NCBI GenBank assembly: GCA_007258455.2
Contig: VDFB02373365.1
Span: 219,552,162-219,616,161 of the forward strand
From: Sequoia sempervirens
Taxonomy: Eukaryota; Streptophyta; Pinopsida; Cupressales; Cupressaceae
Length of the DNA: 64,000 nucleotides
Direction of reading: 5' to 3'
This document shows positions 43,846 through 54,539 of the stretch, piece by piece (the stretch's first letter is position 1; every line of letters begins with the position of its first letter). The notes under the pieces were generated by a model. That model was not told where the DNA came from, did not search any database, and saw only the letters and a list, made by a program, of their open reading frames with translations. Position numbers and translations under genes: made by a program.

Positions 43846-45290
43846 TGAAAAAAATAATAGGAGTTTATGATAAACCCTCTACTCCTCCTCACAAGAAATC
43901 TGTTATGATAAGCACCAAACAAAAAGAGGGAGACAATGAGAGTGGTGAGATAGACATGAACAATGAAGAATACAATCCTAACTTTCCAAGATCAAACACA
44001 CTCCCTTTAGGAGATATAGTGGATATAGCAATGGACATAAATGATAAAGAGAAAGTCATTAAAATAGGACAGTGCCTCAATGATGAAGAACAAGAGGATA
44101 CTGCAACCTTGCTTCATGACTTTCCTAAACTTTTTGCTTGGAATTCTTCAGACATGTTACAAATTGACCCTAATATTGTAACACACAACATAGTCCTTGT
44201 TGAAAATGTTAAGCCCATTAGACATAAGATTCAAAAAATGAACCCTAAAATAGCCTTGCTGGTTAAGGATGAAATTGAAAAAATCCTTGACGTTGGTTTC
44301 ATAAGACCTATCGATTATTCTCCATGGATCTCAAATATTGTTGCAGTTCCAAAACCTGACAATCACATTAGGATGCGTATGGATTTTCATGATTTGAATA
44401 AAGCATAGATTTAGAGGATGACTTCCCCCTTCCTAATATTGATATGATAGTAGACTCAATTGCAGGACATGCTTTGTTGTCATTCATGGATGGATTTTTC
44501 GAATACAATCAAATCTTCATCAACCCTCAAGATCAATATAAGATATTCTTCACAACTGTTTGGGGAACATTCTATTGGGTCATGATGCCTTTTGTATTAA
44601 AGAATGTGGGCGCAACATATCAATGAGAAATGAAATTAATATTTCATGACTACATACATAAGCTTTGGAAGATTACGTTGATGACATTCTAGCCAAATCA
44701 TTAACAAGACAAGGTAATGTGAATGTCCTTCAGAAAATATTCAAGCAAATGCAATAATACAACATGAGATTTAATCCAAAAAAGTGTGTCTTTAGTGTAG
44801 ATAGTGGGAAACTTCTAGATTTTATCATATCTCATAGAGGAATTGAGGTGGATACAAAGAGGATTGATGTTATCGCCAACATGACACCTCCTAAAAAAAT
44901 TTATCAATAGTGCATGTTACAAGGAAGAATTCAAGCCATTCGTCATTTTGTTGCATCTATAGGTTACTGAACGTTACCATTTACACATCTTCTCAAAAAG
45001 GATGTACACTTTGATTGGAATGAGGATTGTATATTGGAATTTGAGAGTTTGAAGGAATACCTTGCAACTCCACCTATTTTACAACCCACTATGCAAAAAG
45101 AACCATTCATACTTTATATAGCCACATCAGCCCATGCTCTCACAGCATTGTTGGCTCAACAAGATGAAAATGGCAAAGAGCATCTAGTTTATTACATCAG
45201 CAGAACCTTTATTGATTATGAGAAACAATACACAACAATAGAAAAAAAAAATTTGGCTCTTGTCTTTGCTACTAGTAAATTGTGACATTA
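43845..45290 (+). pseudogene. Gypsy-II reverse transcriptase
   Basis: The open frame 43845-44408 gives the lead-in and fingers: LHDFPKLFAWNSSDMLQIDP, LVKDEIEKILDVGFIRPIDY, SPWISNIVAVPKP, RMRMDFHDLNKA. After a frame change, 44444-44626 gives SFMDGFFEYNQIFINPQDQ and FYWVMMPFVLKN. The catalytic box EDYVDDILAKS is intact near 44667. NPKKCVFSVDSGKLLDFIIS follows, and the thumb and connection end in ILYIATSAHALTALLAQQDE and a YISRTFIDYEKQYTTIEK block at 45034-45285 (the first RNase H of Ty3 type). Stops near 44406 and 45285 break it. Confidence 0.85.
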
Positions 45291-45447
45291 TTTACTAAAT
45301 TTGGAAATACAAGTAATGACAAAATTTGACCCCCTCAAACATCTTTTCAATAAAATAGACTTATGAGGATGTCTAGCTAAATGGGTAATGTTGTTGACTA
45401 AGTTTGACCTAAATTTCATTTCACAATAAGCAATTAAAGGTCAAGCC

Positions 45448-46015
45448 TTGACCAATCACGTGGTTGACGCTCCTCCTCTAGAATTGCCTAGCAAAGACTC
45501 TTTTCGCAATGATAGTGTGCTAAGAGCAGAAGCTAACACATGGGAAGTATACTTTGATGGATCTAAGTGTAGAACAAGCTTCAATGTTGGGGTTATAATA
45601 ATTCCACCTATAGGGAAGCCTATTCCTTTTTCCTATTGGTTAAACTTCCTATGTACAAACAACATTACTGAGTATGAGGCATGGCTCACTGGCTTTTCAT
45701 GCTACTTTAATCTTGGGTGCAAAATCCATTAAGATTTTTGGTGATTTGCAATTAGTAATAAAGAAAATAAATAGGACATATCAAGCGAAACATGAAAAAT
45801 TATCAAAATACAAGGATCTCATCATGAATTTGTTAGAGAATTTTGAATCATTTACCATTGATAACATCCCACAAAAAGATAACTGGCATGCAGATGCAAT
45901 GGCAAGTGTGACTTCTCTTATATCCCCTCAAGACCTTGGCTTCTCTTATATTTCCTCAAGACCCTTCAAAGTACTTTACATTCATCGTTCATCCAATCAT
46001 GAAACCATAAATTAA
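45448..46015 (+). pseudogene. Gypsy-II second RNase H
   Basis: WEVYFDGSKCRTSFNVGVII (first Asp), CTNNITEYEAWLTGF (Glu), then after a one-base frame change near 45700 KIFGDLQLVIKKI (second Asp) and QKDNWHADAMASVTSL. The three acidic residues of an RNase H are all kept. It follows the normal RT-linked RNase H region and precedes integrase, which is where the archaeal-type second RNase H sits in Tat-type plant gypsy elements. Confidence 0.75.
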
Positions 46016-46229
46016 TGATAAAACATAGGAAATAATAGCAACAAAAAAAGAAGACTCGAATGAATGGTACGATACAATAGCTAACTATTTGAAAGAAGGT
46101 GCCCTTTCCGAGCCAACAACAAAGAACATTTGGGATTACTTACAACAACTTGCATCTAAATACACAATACTCACTAATGTGTTGTATTAGAGATCGTTCA
46201 ATGGTCTCTTAGGTGCCTTCACAAATATG

Positions 46230-46900
46230 AAATCCCCACAACACTTGAACAAGCTCATGTAGGTGCTTGCGGCAGCCATTTTGGAGGAAAAACATTAGTT
46301 CAAAAAATTATTTGCATTGGATACTATTGGAGACATATGGAACAAAACTATTTTTATTATGTAAAAAAATGCCACAAATGTCAAGATCATAGCAATCTGA
46401 TCCATGCTCCTGCTTACGAATTCCAAGCTCAAGTACCGATATGTCCTTTCGCGATTTGGGGTTTAGACATTATAGGAAAAATATCCCCTCCTCTTCTACT
46501 GAACAAGCGTTCATGATCATTGCCACAAATTATTTCACAAAATGGGTAGAAGCCATTCCCCTTCAATCAACAATAGTGGATGTAATATGTCATTTCATAT
46601 TAGAACACATTATTTCCTTCTTTGGACTTCCTTCCATGTTAGTATCTAATAATGGTACACCATTTAAGAATAATGACGTGAAGAAGTTCTTAGAAACATT
46701 CAACATAGAAAATCACTTTTTGACACCTTACTACCCACAATCCAATGGTAAAACTGAATCAACCAATAAGACCATTGAGAAAATCCTAAAGAAAATTGTT
46801 AACAAACATCATAAGGATTGGCACACATAATTACAATATGTGCTATGGGCCTATTGCACAAGTGTTAGATCATCTATAGGAACTACACCTTATAATCTTG
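46230..46900 (+). pseudogene. Gypsy-II integrase
   Basis: The zinc-binding H-H-C-C region is in one frame from about 46256 (A-H-V-G-A-C-G-S-H-F-G-G-K and CHKCQDHSNLIH). The catalytic core is in the next: a G-L-D-I-I-G-K-I block (first Asp), TNYFTKWVEAIPLQ, then LVSNNGTPFKN, where the family has S-D-N-G, so the second catalytic Asp is Asn, and PYYPQSNGKTESTNKTIEKI (Glu kept). It ends with a W-A-Y-C-T-S-V-R-S-S-I-G-T-T-P-Y block. A frameshift near 46440 and the lost Asp make it inactive. Confidence 0.8.
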
Positions 46901-46972
46901 TCTATGGGAGTGAGGAAATAATGCCCTTGGAGTTAGAGAGTACCACATTAAGAATTACTCTTCAAGGACTTA

Positions 46973-47311
46973 TTGATGAAAAAAATTATAAAGAACAACG
47001 ATTGCATTAGCTTGAAATGCTCGATGAACAATTCTATTGAGCATCTTCAAGCTTATTGTAAAATACTACAACATATTTACAGTGAAAGTGTTATCCCTTG
47101 CATGTTCAACAAAGGTGACCTAGTCTTATTTGAAAACCAATGTAACGTCAATGCTAACCTGGATAAAAAATGGAAGTTTAGTCCTAATTGGTTAGGATCT
47201 CACACAAATGATAAAATTTATGGGTCCGGTGCATATACGTTAACTGAACTAGATGGAACACTCCTCAAAGAACCTATCAATGCCACGTGTTTGCACCAGT
47301 ATTATGCATAA
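46973..47311 (+). pseudogene. Gypsy-II integrase C-terminal (GPY/F-type) domain
   Basis: A 112-codon open frame carrying FNKGDLVLFENQCN, WKFSPNWLGSHTNDKIYGSG, AYTLTELDGTLLKEP and an N-x-x-x-L-H-Q-Y-Y ending. This is the chromatin- or DNA-binding C-terminal module of Ty3/gypsy integrases (GDLVL...KW.P.W.GPY...GAY.L). The GPY itself reads GSH. It is followed directly by the antisense PMD gene region. Confidence 0.75.
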
Positions 47312-47736
47312 CCCCCCCTTTATGGTATGAATGATAAAGTAGTGATGTTAGAGTTAGAGGATGACATTATGTATACTTTTGCATTGCTTCGTTCTTCACA
47401 CAATTATTTGTGTGTCTTGAATACTAAAGTGATTATTTAATTCATTTTTAAGTGATTACTTTGGGTCTCATACTTGTCAATCTCATCTTTTGTGTTATGT
47501 TAGATTATATCCTTATATGCATTTAATGTTCTTCATTTAGATCATAGGTGAATTTAATTTAGCATAACATACTTAATCACAATGTTGTATCTAAGAGAAA
47601 CTGTAATAATTTTTAATCACATAATGCATGTTAAATCATGGAAGCATTCATTAAATAATCTTACAACTTGGTTATTTAGTTAATCACATTGTCATTTAAC
47701 ATTCAACACAAATAATAAACCATCAAGTGCTCATAT

Positions 47737-47755
47737 ATATATATATATATCAAAG
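47737..47755. repeat. (AT)n microsatellite
   Basis: About ten AT dinucleotides. A shorter run lies near 48284. Confidence 0.8.
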
Positions 47756-47879
47756 TTTTGCGTACATTTCATTAATATATAAAATACTATTGAGGCTTGT
47801 GATTACCAAATCCCTTAGGACCTAGTGATCAAATCCTTCTGGTAGCAGTCTCTCAGGAGATGGCAGTGTGCGATCATGA

Positions 47880-50318
47880 TCATGATCCACTAAAAGTACT
47901 AAGAGAAAACTCTAAACCCTATATCTATCAAAGGGCCTCTTGATGTGCTCCTTCTATTTAATCTCTCTCTACCTATAGCCTAGATACCTCTTCTTGTAGT
48001 CTCTCAAACTCTTCCAAGGTCTGGGATGATTGTTCCTTTGGGACAACATCGGCTTGGTTGACTCACCTCCTCAAACTCTCATACACTATGCGCAATTTAA
48101 TGTATGGCTTGAATGAATTTGGGTCCTCATCCACACTGGGTGGGGGCACATAGTTTGAGTCTATGGCCTCCTTGTCAAATAATGGGGGCACTATCTCTAC
48201 ATCCACCTATCGACAGAGATCCCAAAAATTTCTCACAAAACTTACAAGATAGAAACTATAAGCACAATCAATATAGATCATGATATATATATATAAATTG
48301 TAACACAAGGATGACATATAATAATAAATGAAATATCATCACCTCTATCTCTAGAAGGCTATATAAAATCAACCTCCTCATGTGTAGGTGGCATGGAGGA
48401 CTTGCTAGCCTCTCCATGATGATAGGTATTGGTGCATGTTGTAGCAGCTACTCATGATCTAGTCATATGAATGGGAGAGAAATCTCCCCACACATTCCCT
48501 ACTTGATCCTCATCTATTTCCTCACCACTCTCACTCATGGACCATTCCTCCTCCTCATCCTCACCATCATCCCCTCATCTCCTCTATCCTAGTCATCATA
48601 GTTAGGATCTACATCCTCATCGTACTCCTCATCTATGACATATGTAAATATGTTTGGATCCCTTTAGTGTATCTCATCAGCCCTATCCTCTACATCATCT
48701 CCCTCATTTAGGAGTGGTTTTGGATCACCTATTGGCTCCTCCATCAGAAATACAAGAGTTGTTTGTGATACTGTCCACCAATCCTCATAGTCATTTGTGG
48801 CACTGACATTATCTGCATAAAAAATTGAAAGCATATCATGATCTGAGTACCTGGAGTCACTAAAGAAAACATCCTCTATAGTGAATCATATCAAATCACC
48901 AAGTCTTTGAGCACTCTGAACTGATCTCCTGAAAAAGAGTCATTCCCTAGGTGTTATCTACATATTTCCAAATTGTTGCATGACTTGATCGTAGTAGAAA
49001 TGAAACATTGTGTAATCATGTCTGCCAATCAAATACCTGTCAAGACATAATTTCCTCATCTTTCAAGTGTGATTTGGCCACTGAAGCACAATTTGATAAG
49101 GTCTTCAAAGGATCTCATCCTCCTCCAGTCCGTCTAATCACACTCTCCAAAAGTGTAAATCACCATACTACCAAAAACTTCATAGAGGATAGCTAAAGGC
49201 TCGAGGATACCCCAAGGCTATCAAACATGGGATGCCGGTAGGTCTACTACAAGTGATATGCTCAAGGAACCAAACTATAGAAGCATATAGTGCACCATAC
49301 TGACCACCTCCCAAAAGATAAACTGTCCAATATCATAATATAAGTGAGCTAGGATATAGCACCCCCAGGCACATATTGTTTGATGCTCTACCATCCCTCT
49401 AGGAGGGCTCCTCGACCATTTGGGATGAGTACTAGTAAAACTATAAGAATCATAATATGTCTAACCAATGGGGCTCGTGAGTATAGAAGCATTGCTAAAT
49501 CTATATGTGCCCTCACTCTCTCATCATGCACTTGTTTGCAAAAGCAATTCTCCATGTCGTCTTTCATCTCGCACAATGATCACTCCTCTTGGAAGTGTAA
49601 TCACTCACCCCAAATAGGAATTTGGAGTATGCGATGTACATCCTCTAGTGTGATAGTCATCTCTCTGGTCGGTAGATGGAATGTACATGTATCAACATCC
49701 TAGTGCTCTACTAGCGCCATCAACATCGCATCATGGTACCTCATGGGGGGCATGAGTTACACCCAATATACTCCAAAAATTTGTAATAGCTCTATATCCT
49801 CCACTCAAAGAGTGGGGGATAAATCTCTTAGAAGAATGATATGCCTACCATGCAAAAGTTGACGTGAACGGGTGGGAACCTAAAAAAAAGCTAAAATATG
49901 TCCTATAACGAATCTAGACTCTTCAATTTTTACATCAATAATCATAAAAGTTTACTAAAGTTGCTATAGTGTGCATTCCTAAAGGCCCTAGACACTTTAG
50001 ACCCATTTTGGGATGCTTCACGAAGAAAAAAGACACTTTGCAAAAGAGTGGTGAATTTTGTGAACAAAAGGGACACTTTGCGAACAAAAGGGACACTTTG
50101 CGAGATAAGGGGAGACTTCGCGAAGAAAGATGACACTTTGTGAACATTTCTTCCAAGGCCCTAAATTAACCTAGAAATGCATAAAAATCATAAAATTACT
50201 CTGTAAGGACAAAGTGAAGGCAAAAGAATCAACTCACCTCATGATGACGCTCGTCGTCTACCACTTTGTCCTACAACATGTCTAGCCTCGTAGGCCTATA
50301 ATCCTATCTGCTAGTCAT
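47880..50318 (-). pseudogene. Plant mobile domain (PMD/MAIN-like) gene captured in Gypsy-II
   Basis: On the strand opposite to the element. Exon 1 (50318-50238) starts with ATG and ends at GAG|GTGAGT. Intron 1 (50237-49880) ends TTTTTTTTAG. Exon 2 carries the PMD core: RHIILLRDLSPTL, MPPMRYHDAMLMALVEH, then D-V-D-T-C-T-F-H-L-P, REMTITLEDVHRILQIPIW, and a later G-G-A-I...YYDI block. A further exon starts near 49038 after a TTGACAG acceptor (YLIGRHDYTMFHFYYDQVMQ) and runs into an acidic tail; the last coding sense (VPPLFDKEAIDSNYVPPPSV) ends near 47880. PMD proteins of the MAIN/MAIL type act in silencing of transposons and are known to be carried by some gypsy and Mutator-like elements. Several stops make it a pseudogene. 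The open frames on the plus strand here are shadows. Confidence 0.8.
50030..50142. repeat. Short tandem repeat inside PMD intron 1
   Basis: About five degenerate copies of a 19-20-bp unit (GGGACACTTTGCGAACAAAA type). Two central copies are identical. Confidence 0.75.
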
Positions 50319-50866
50319 CTTTCAGTCCTCTTTAATCACTCTCAAGCTACAAAAAGGTAAATAATATAGTAATTTATAATTTACTTCAATTTTTTTTTTT
50401 ATGTAGGTTAAACCTAAGGTTTTGACTACATTAAGGTTAAAAATTGTGTCTCAATCAAATTAGTATAATGATTGCTAGAGATCTTTGTTTTCAACATTGT
50501 TTCTTGTATTGGAATCATGATTCTGCTCCCAACATTATCAACTATCTATCATTATGTGGCATGGTATTTGGAAATTTCCTATGATATGACTTGACTCATT
50601 TAATGTTTCCAAATTGCTACCTTCATTCCACCTCTATGAAGAAAGAAGAATGAATGACTTGAATTTGATTTAAAAAATAAGTTAGATAAAAGGATTTTCA
50701 GACAACTAATGAATTCGAGTTGGAAAATGTGATTCCTAACATTGTGGTTTTGGATATGAATACACTAGGGTCTTCATTCTCCCATAATATGAATAAGTAT
50801 CCTTTTATAAAGTGTATTGTTTAGATTCCTTTAGCTTAAATATGCACATAGGGTCATATGGGTGCT

Positions 50867-50881
50867 AAAGTGGGGGATAAA
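50867..50881 (+). other. Gypsy-II polypurine tract
   Basis: AAAGTGGGGGATAAA, directly before TGTGACCACC. Confidence 0.85.
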
Positions 50882-51139
50882 TGTGACCACCAAAATTGTA
50901 CTCCCTTCTTGGAGAAAGTACAATCCCTGGTCTAATTTGAAACTATCTTGGGTACCATTGCATTAATTATCCTTTAAATCATCATTTATAGGCCCCTAAG
51001 ACCCATTATTTCATATCTCAAGGCTCATTTCACCTAAAAATCCCATAAAATCATTCAAAACACTAAAAAATCTAAAAACCCACCTCAAATAGCTAAGTGG
51101 GACGCATTTGTCACCTTGGGAAAAAGATTCCCCTTAAGT

Positions 51140-51173
51140 GGAACCCATTCGCCAAGGGTGGCGAATGAGTTCC
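51140..51173. repeat. 34-nt LTR hairpin module with matched changes
   Basis: Left arm GGAACCCATTCGCC and right arm GGCGAATGAGTTCC. Two pairs differ from the consensus in both arms (GGAAC/GTTCC for GGGAC/GTCCC, and CGCC/GGCG for CACC/GGTG). There is one mismatch. Confidence 0.8.
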
Positions 51174-51967
51174 ATATGGGGTCTTTTCCAAATTTGAGTC
51201 GGAATTCATCAATTTAATTAAATTTTTTGCTGAGAACTAAATAATGGTCAATCAAGTGTTGATTCCTATAAAAACAAGCTTCTAAGTCATTTTCATCATA
51301 TCTAAGCACTTTGAGTAAGCATTTTCAAGAGTTAAGCATCAAAAATCTTCAAGAAAATTTTTCACAAGAGCATTCTCATCTCAAGAGCAAGTAAAGTTGA
51401 AGCATTGGAGCAACATCAAAGCATTTTTCTAGGTCTTCAAGATCACTTTCAACCAAGATCTAGTATTGTCAAGAGTTGATCATGGATGCCTATGTTGAAT
51501 CATGATGGATTCTAGGTTGGGGAGATGCAACTAGCCATCAGGCCAAGCCTAAAGACTTGTTTCCTAAGTGATTCCATCTTCCATTATCATTCTACATTTA
51601 TCCTAAGGAAGGTATAAGCATCATTATATCTTAGTTGGGGTGATTAGAGATCACCACAAGTGAGTCATTCATCTTTATATTTTCATTTTTACATCATATT
51701 CTTGCACATTAGAATAAGATTGCATCATATTTTAGATTTCCTAGTCTTTCACACATTTAAGGTTAGGGTTTTCATGCACATTTCATCATTTCCATTAAGG
51801 TTTAATTACCAGACTAGGGTTTTGACAAAAGAAAACCACCCATTATCAAATCAAGTTGAATTCTATTTTGCAAGTGCTTTTCGTAGACTTGGATCTGGAA
51901 CTCAAGTTGGAAGGAAAGAGTAGGTGTTGAAGTGCAAATAAAGCTTTCAATTTCTAAAAAGCAGAAT

Positions 51968-52001
51968 GGGACTGATTCACCAAGAGTCGTGAATGAGTCC
52001 C
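51968..52001. repeat. 34-nt LTR hairpin module
   Basis: Left arm GGGACTGATTCACC and right arm TCGTGAATGAGTCCC minus its first base. Two mismatches. Confidence 0.65.
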
Positions 52002-52082
52002 ACTATAGTTTTTTGTCAGATCTATCTATAGATTATGATACCCTTTTTCCTGAAACAGACTCTCATGCAAAAATCTTGATCT

Positions 52083-52116
52083 GTGACTGATTTACCCAGG
52101 TTGGCGAATGAGTCCC
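52083..52116. repeat. 34-nt LTR hairpin module, degraded
   Basis: Left arm GTGACTGATTTACC and right arm GGCGAATGAGTCCC. Several mismatches. It is recognisable by position and by the right arm. Confidence 0.55.
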
Positions 52117-52503
52117 AGTTGGTCAAAAAATTGAAATTTCTATAATTTTAGAGCTATTTCCCGTCACTATAAGTTTTCCAGGTGCAGACTATTTACATTT
52201 TTTCTTTTCTATTTTGTTTTACTTGCATTTATCTTAATTTCACACTGTGTTTTACAACATCTTCTAGGTCATTTTGCATTCATCTTGATTTCAATTTTTT
52301 TTTTCCAACTCATTTTCTTTTCCAAGTTTACACTTGGTGGTGAACCATTCATTAGCTATCATTCAATCCCCAGGACAACCCTATTACTAGATTTCAATCT
52401 CCTTTGCATTGAGATCTCTAGGGTTGTCCTTGAGTGGAGCCTCTTTGAAAGGGGGAGTGAATACATCATTCATTCATCTATTCCCCCATTTCCATAGGTT
52501 CCA

Positions 52504-54038
52504 AAGAAAAAATGGAAGGCATTCTATTTTTCCTTTGTAAAAGGCTACTTGTGCATCTGCCATATGAACTATGCTTTTATATTTTACCTTAATGGAGTTA
52601 TCCTTCGCTTGAGATTCTTTACTAAGCTTTCTTTCTTTGGGAAAATCTTATAAGGTATTCAAGAAAGCTTTCCTAATCATAAGAGTTTTAAGAAATTCTA
52701 ATAAAGGGAGGCTGATTTTTACCTTTTGGATTTCTTCCACCAAATAATTAGTCACCCTTTTTTATCAATGAATTCTAATTTTTCTTTCTTGGAACATTTG
52801 ATGAGGTAGTAATCTCCTCCTAGCAGCACTTTGCACTCATATTTCTTCTATTATGCTCTTCTACGCTCAGGTAGGTTTTGGCCATTTTTTTCATATCTAA
52901 CAGATACATCTAAGGATATGTAGGGATCCCAAATGTATTTACAATTCCTTTTACAAAGAGGTATGTATATACCCTCCTTTCATTTTTAATGACCCTCTTG
53001 TCTGGGTCATAACAATTTAAACATTCCATTACCTATTCAAGGGCTTCCATTGTTGGTGGAAACCCTCCTGCCAAATGCAACCCACTTTCAATAACATTCT
53101 TTGAGCATTGAGAAGAATTCACTTGCCGAACCTGTGTGATGAATTCACTATCACAAAACCACCATAGATGGGTGTCAATAACTATCCCACCAATTGGTAT
53201 GGCTTGTGAAGAAAAATATTGAAATTCCTCCTCTTGCCTCCTCTTGGAAGTGTTCATATTTACCTAAATTTCCTACATTATTAGTAGATATGTGCCTTGT
53301 GTGCAAGTTAGGGTTAAATTTAACCAGTAATTTTCAACAATCCATAAAAATTTCAATCTATAGTTTGGTTAAATTTACTTCAAAATAATCAACATTTTAA
53401 GTTTCAGGGGAAATGCCATTTATCCTGAGACATGCATCCATAGAAATACTAACATAATTTCAATTATCTAAAACATACCTAATTTTTTTGGTGATACAAT
53501 TGTCTTTCATAATGCAACTTTGAAACCCTTGGTAGTTTTGTTCTTTGGTTTCTTGAGGTTTACCTTGCTTTACGCACCACAATCTTGATCTTGATTCTTC
53601 AATTTCCTTACAAATTAGCAATATAGCATGAGGTAGAGTGTTATGAAAGCAATTACATGCTTGAGATGGTTCCAAGTATGTGTTTAGTTCACCCTCATTA
53701 ATTTCCTACTACAATGCATTAATTTCCTTTAATAAAGGTGCAATCATAGTGGGTTAGGGTTCAAATCATTCACAGCTTGGTTTCTATGCAAGGCCCGCCA
53801 TCAGAGAAGAATATGGTGCAAAAGGCTTATGTGGAAAACTTACATGTCACTTGAATTCTTACAAGGAAAGGAATTAATAAGAAAAGCCACTTTGGATACT
53901 TAACCATTAATGACCACAAGGTTTGAATCCTCCAATATCAAACCTTCGAAAGATTATCGGGAACCAGGACTTTTACCCATAAGGTTCATGAGAACCGGGT
54001 GCAAAGAGAGGACCTAGAACCGGGTTTAGGTGGCACCA
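52504..54038 (-). pseudogene. Gypsy-IV gag region
   Basis: The minus-strand 5' part of the element whose protease, RNase H and RT lie at 37040-39854. The open frames 53675-53460 and 53257-53033 are hydrophilic with scattered Cys and His (for example WWFCDSEFITQVRQVNSS, followed by C) but no clean zinc knuckle. The lowest part (about 52590-52504) reads towards the protease and is cut off by Gypsy-II. Next to the LTR is a classical primer site. I infer gag from position, not from a recognised domain. Confidence 0.5.
54022..54038 (-). other. Gypsy-IV primer-binding site (putative)
   Basis: On the minus strand the putative LTR end ...TTAATCA is followed by ATT and TGGTGCCACCTAAACCC, the arrangement common in plant Ty3/gypsy elements. 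Confidence 0.5.
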
Positions 54039-54041
54039 AAT

Positions 54042-54312
54042 TGATTAAAAACATATTTACAACATAACCCCTAGTTTCCGACCTTCGACTAAAGAAAAGG
54101 AAAAAAAAAACAACCTTTTGGTTAACTAGCAAAGAAAAAGGGAATGTGCACACTAGGATGATTTATCCTAGTGACAAATCATTAGGATTTTCTTACCAAC
54201 TGGGAAAAAAACTAAAATCAGCTAAAGATACAATGTCCTTAGTGCAGCCACATCAACTCTGGGACCCGAGGGTCTGGTAAATTAATAAGACTAGGGAGAA
54301 AATCATGTAACA
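54042..54312 (-). repeat. Gypsy-IV 5' LTR (putative)
   Basis: 271 bp from TGTTACATG (54312) down to TTTTAATCA (54042). The ends are TG...CA and a primer site follows. No second copy exists in the window to confirm it. Confidence 0.4.
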
Positions 54313-54539
54313 CCCCAAATGCGATAAAAATAGGAACTTAGGAAGGCTGAAACAAAGACTTCCATTTTACCATTTCCTCCAAAAGAAGCACACCCAATCA
54401 AGCAGAACCAAAGGAAAGAAAAGAAAAGCAACAAAAAAAGGGGGGTCCACATTTTTCCAAAGAGCAAAATGAGGCGTTTTGTGAGAGCAAACAACAAGTT
54501 TCGTTAGAGGTCTTGGTGGAAAAGTGAAAGAATCAAAAG

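Larger units (their letters stand above)
39855..52503 (+). mobile_element. Gypsy-II, complete Ty3/gypsy with antisense PMD gene
   Basis: 12.6 kb, both LTRs (39855-41520 and 50882-52503), TTTTGGTGAAC primer-site motif (41521), PPT (50867-50881), and gag-linker, protease, G-patch, RT, RNase H and integrase in standard order. Between integrase and PPT it carries a plant-mobile-domain gene on the opposite strand. The flanking pentamers GAGCA and AAGAA match at three of five positions. It is inserted in the Gypsy-IV protease region. All frames are broken. Confidence 0.9.
50882..52503 (+). repeat. Gypsy-II 3' LTR
   Basis: 1622 bp, ending CCATAGGTTCCA like the 5' LTR. It holds the CCTATAAAAACAAGC motif near 51266 and hairpin modules at 51140, 51968 and 52083. 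Confidence 0.9.

Noticed and set aside
54303..54497. Minus-strand 64-codon frame, hydrophobic
   Set aside because: Low-complexity Leu/Phe-rich frame at an LTR edge; no start context or homology that I can see.
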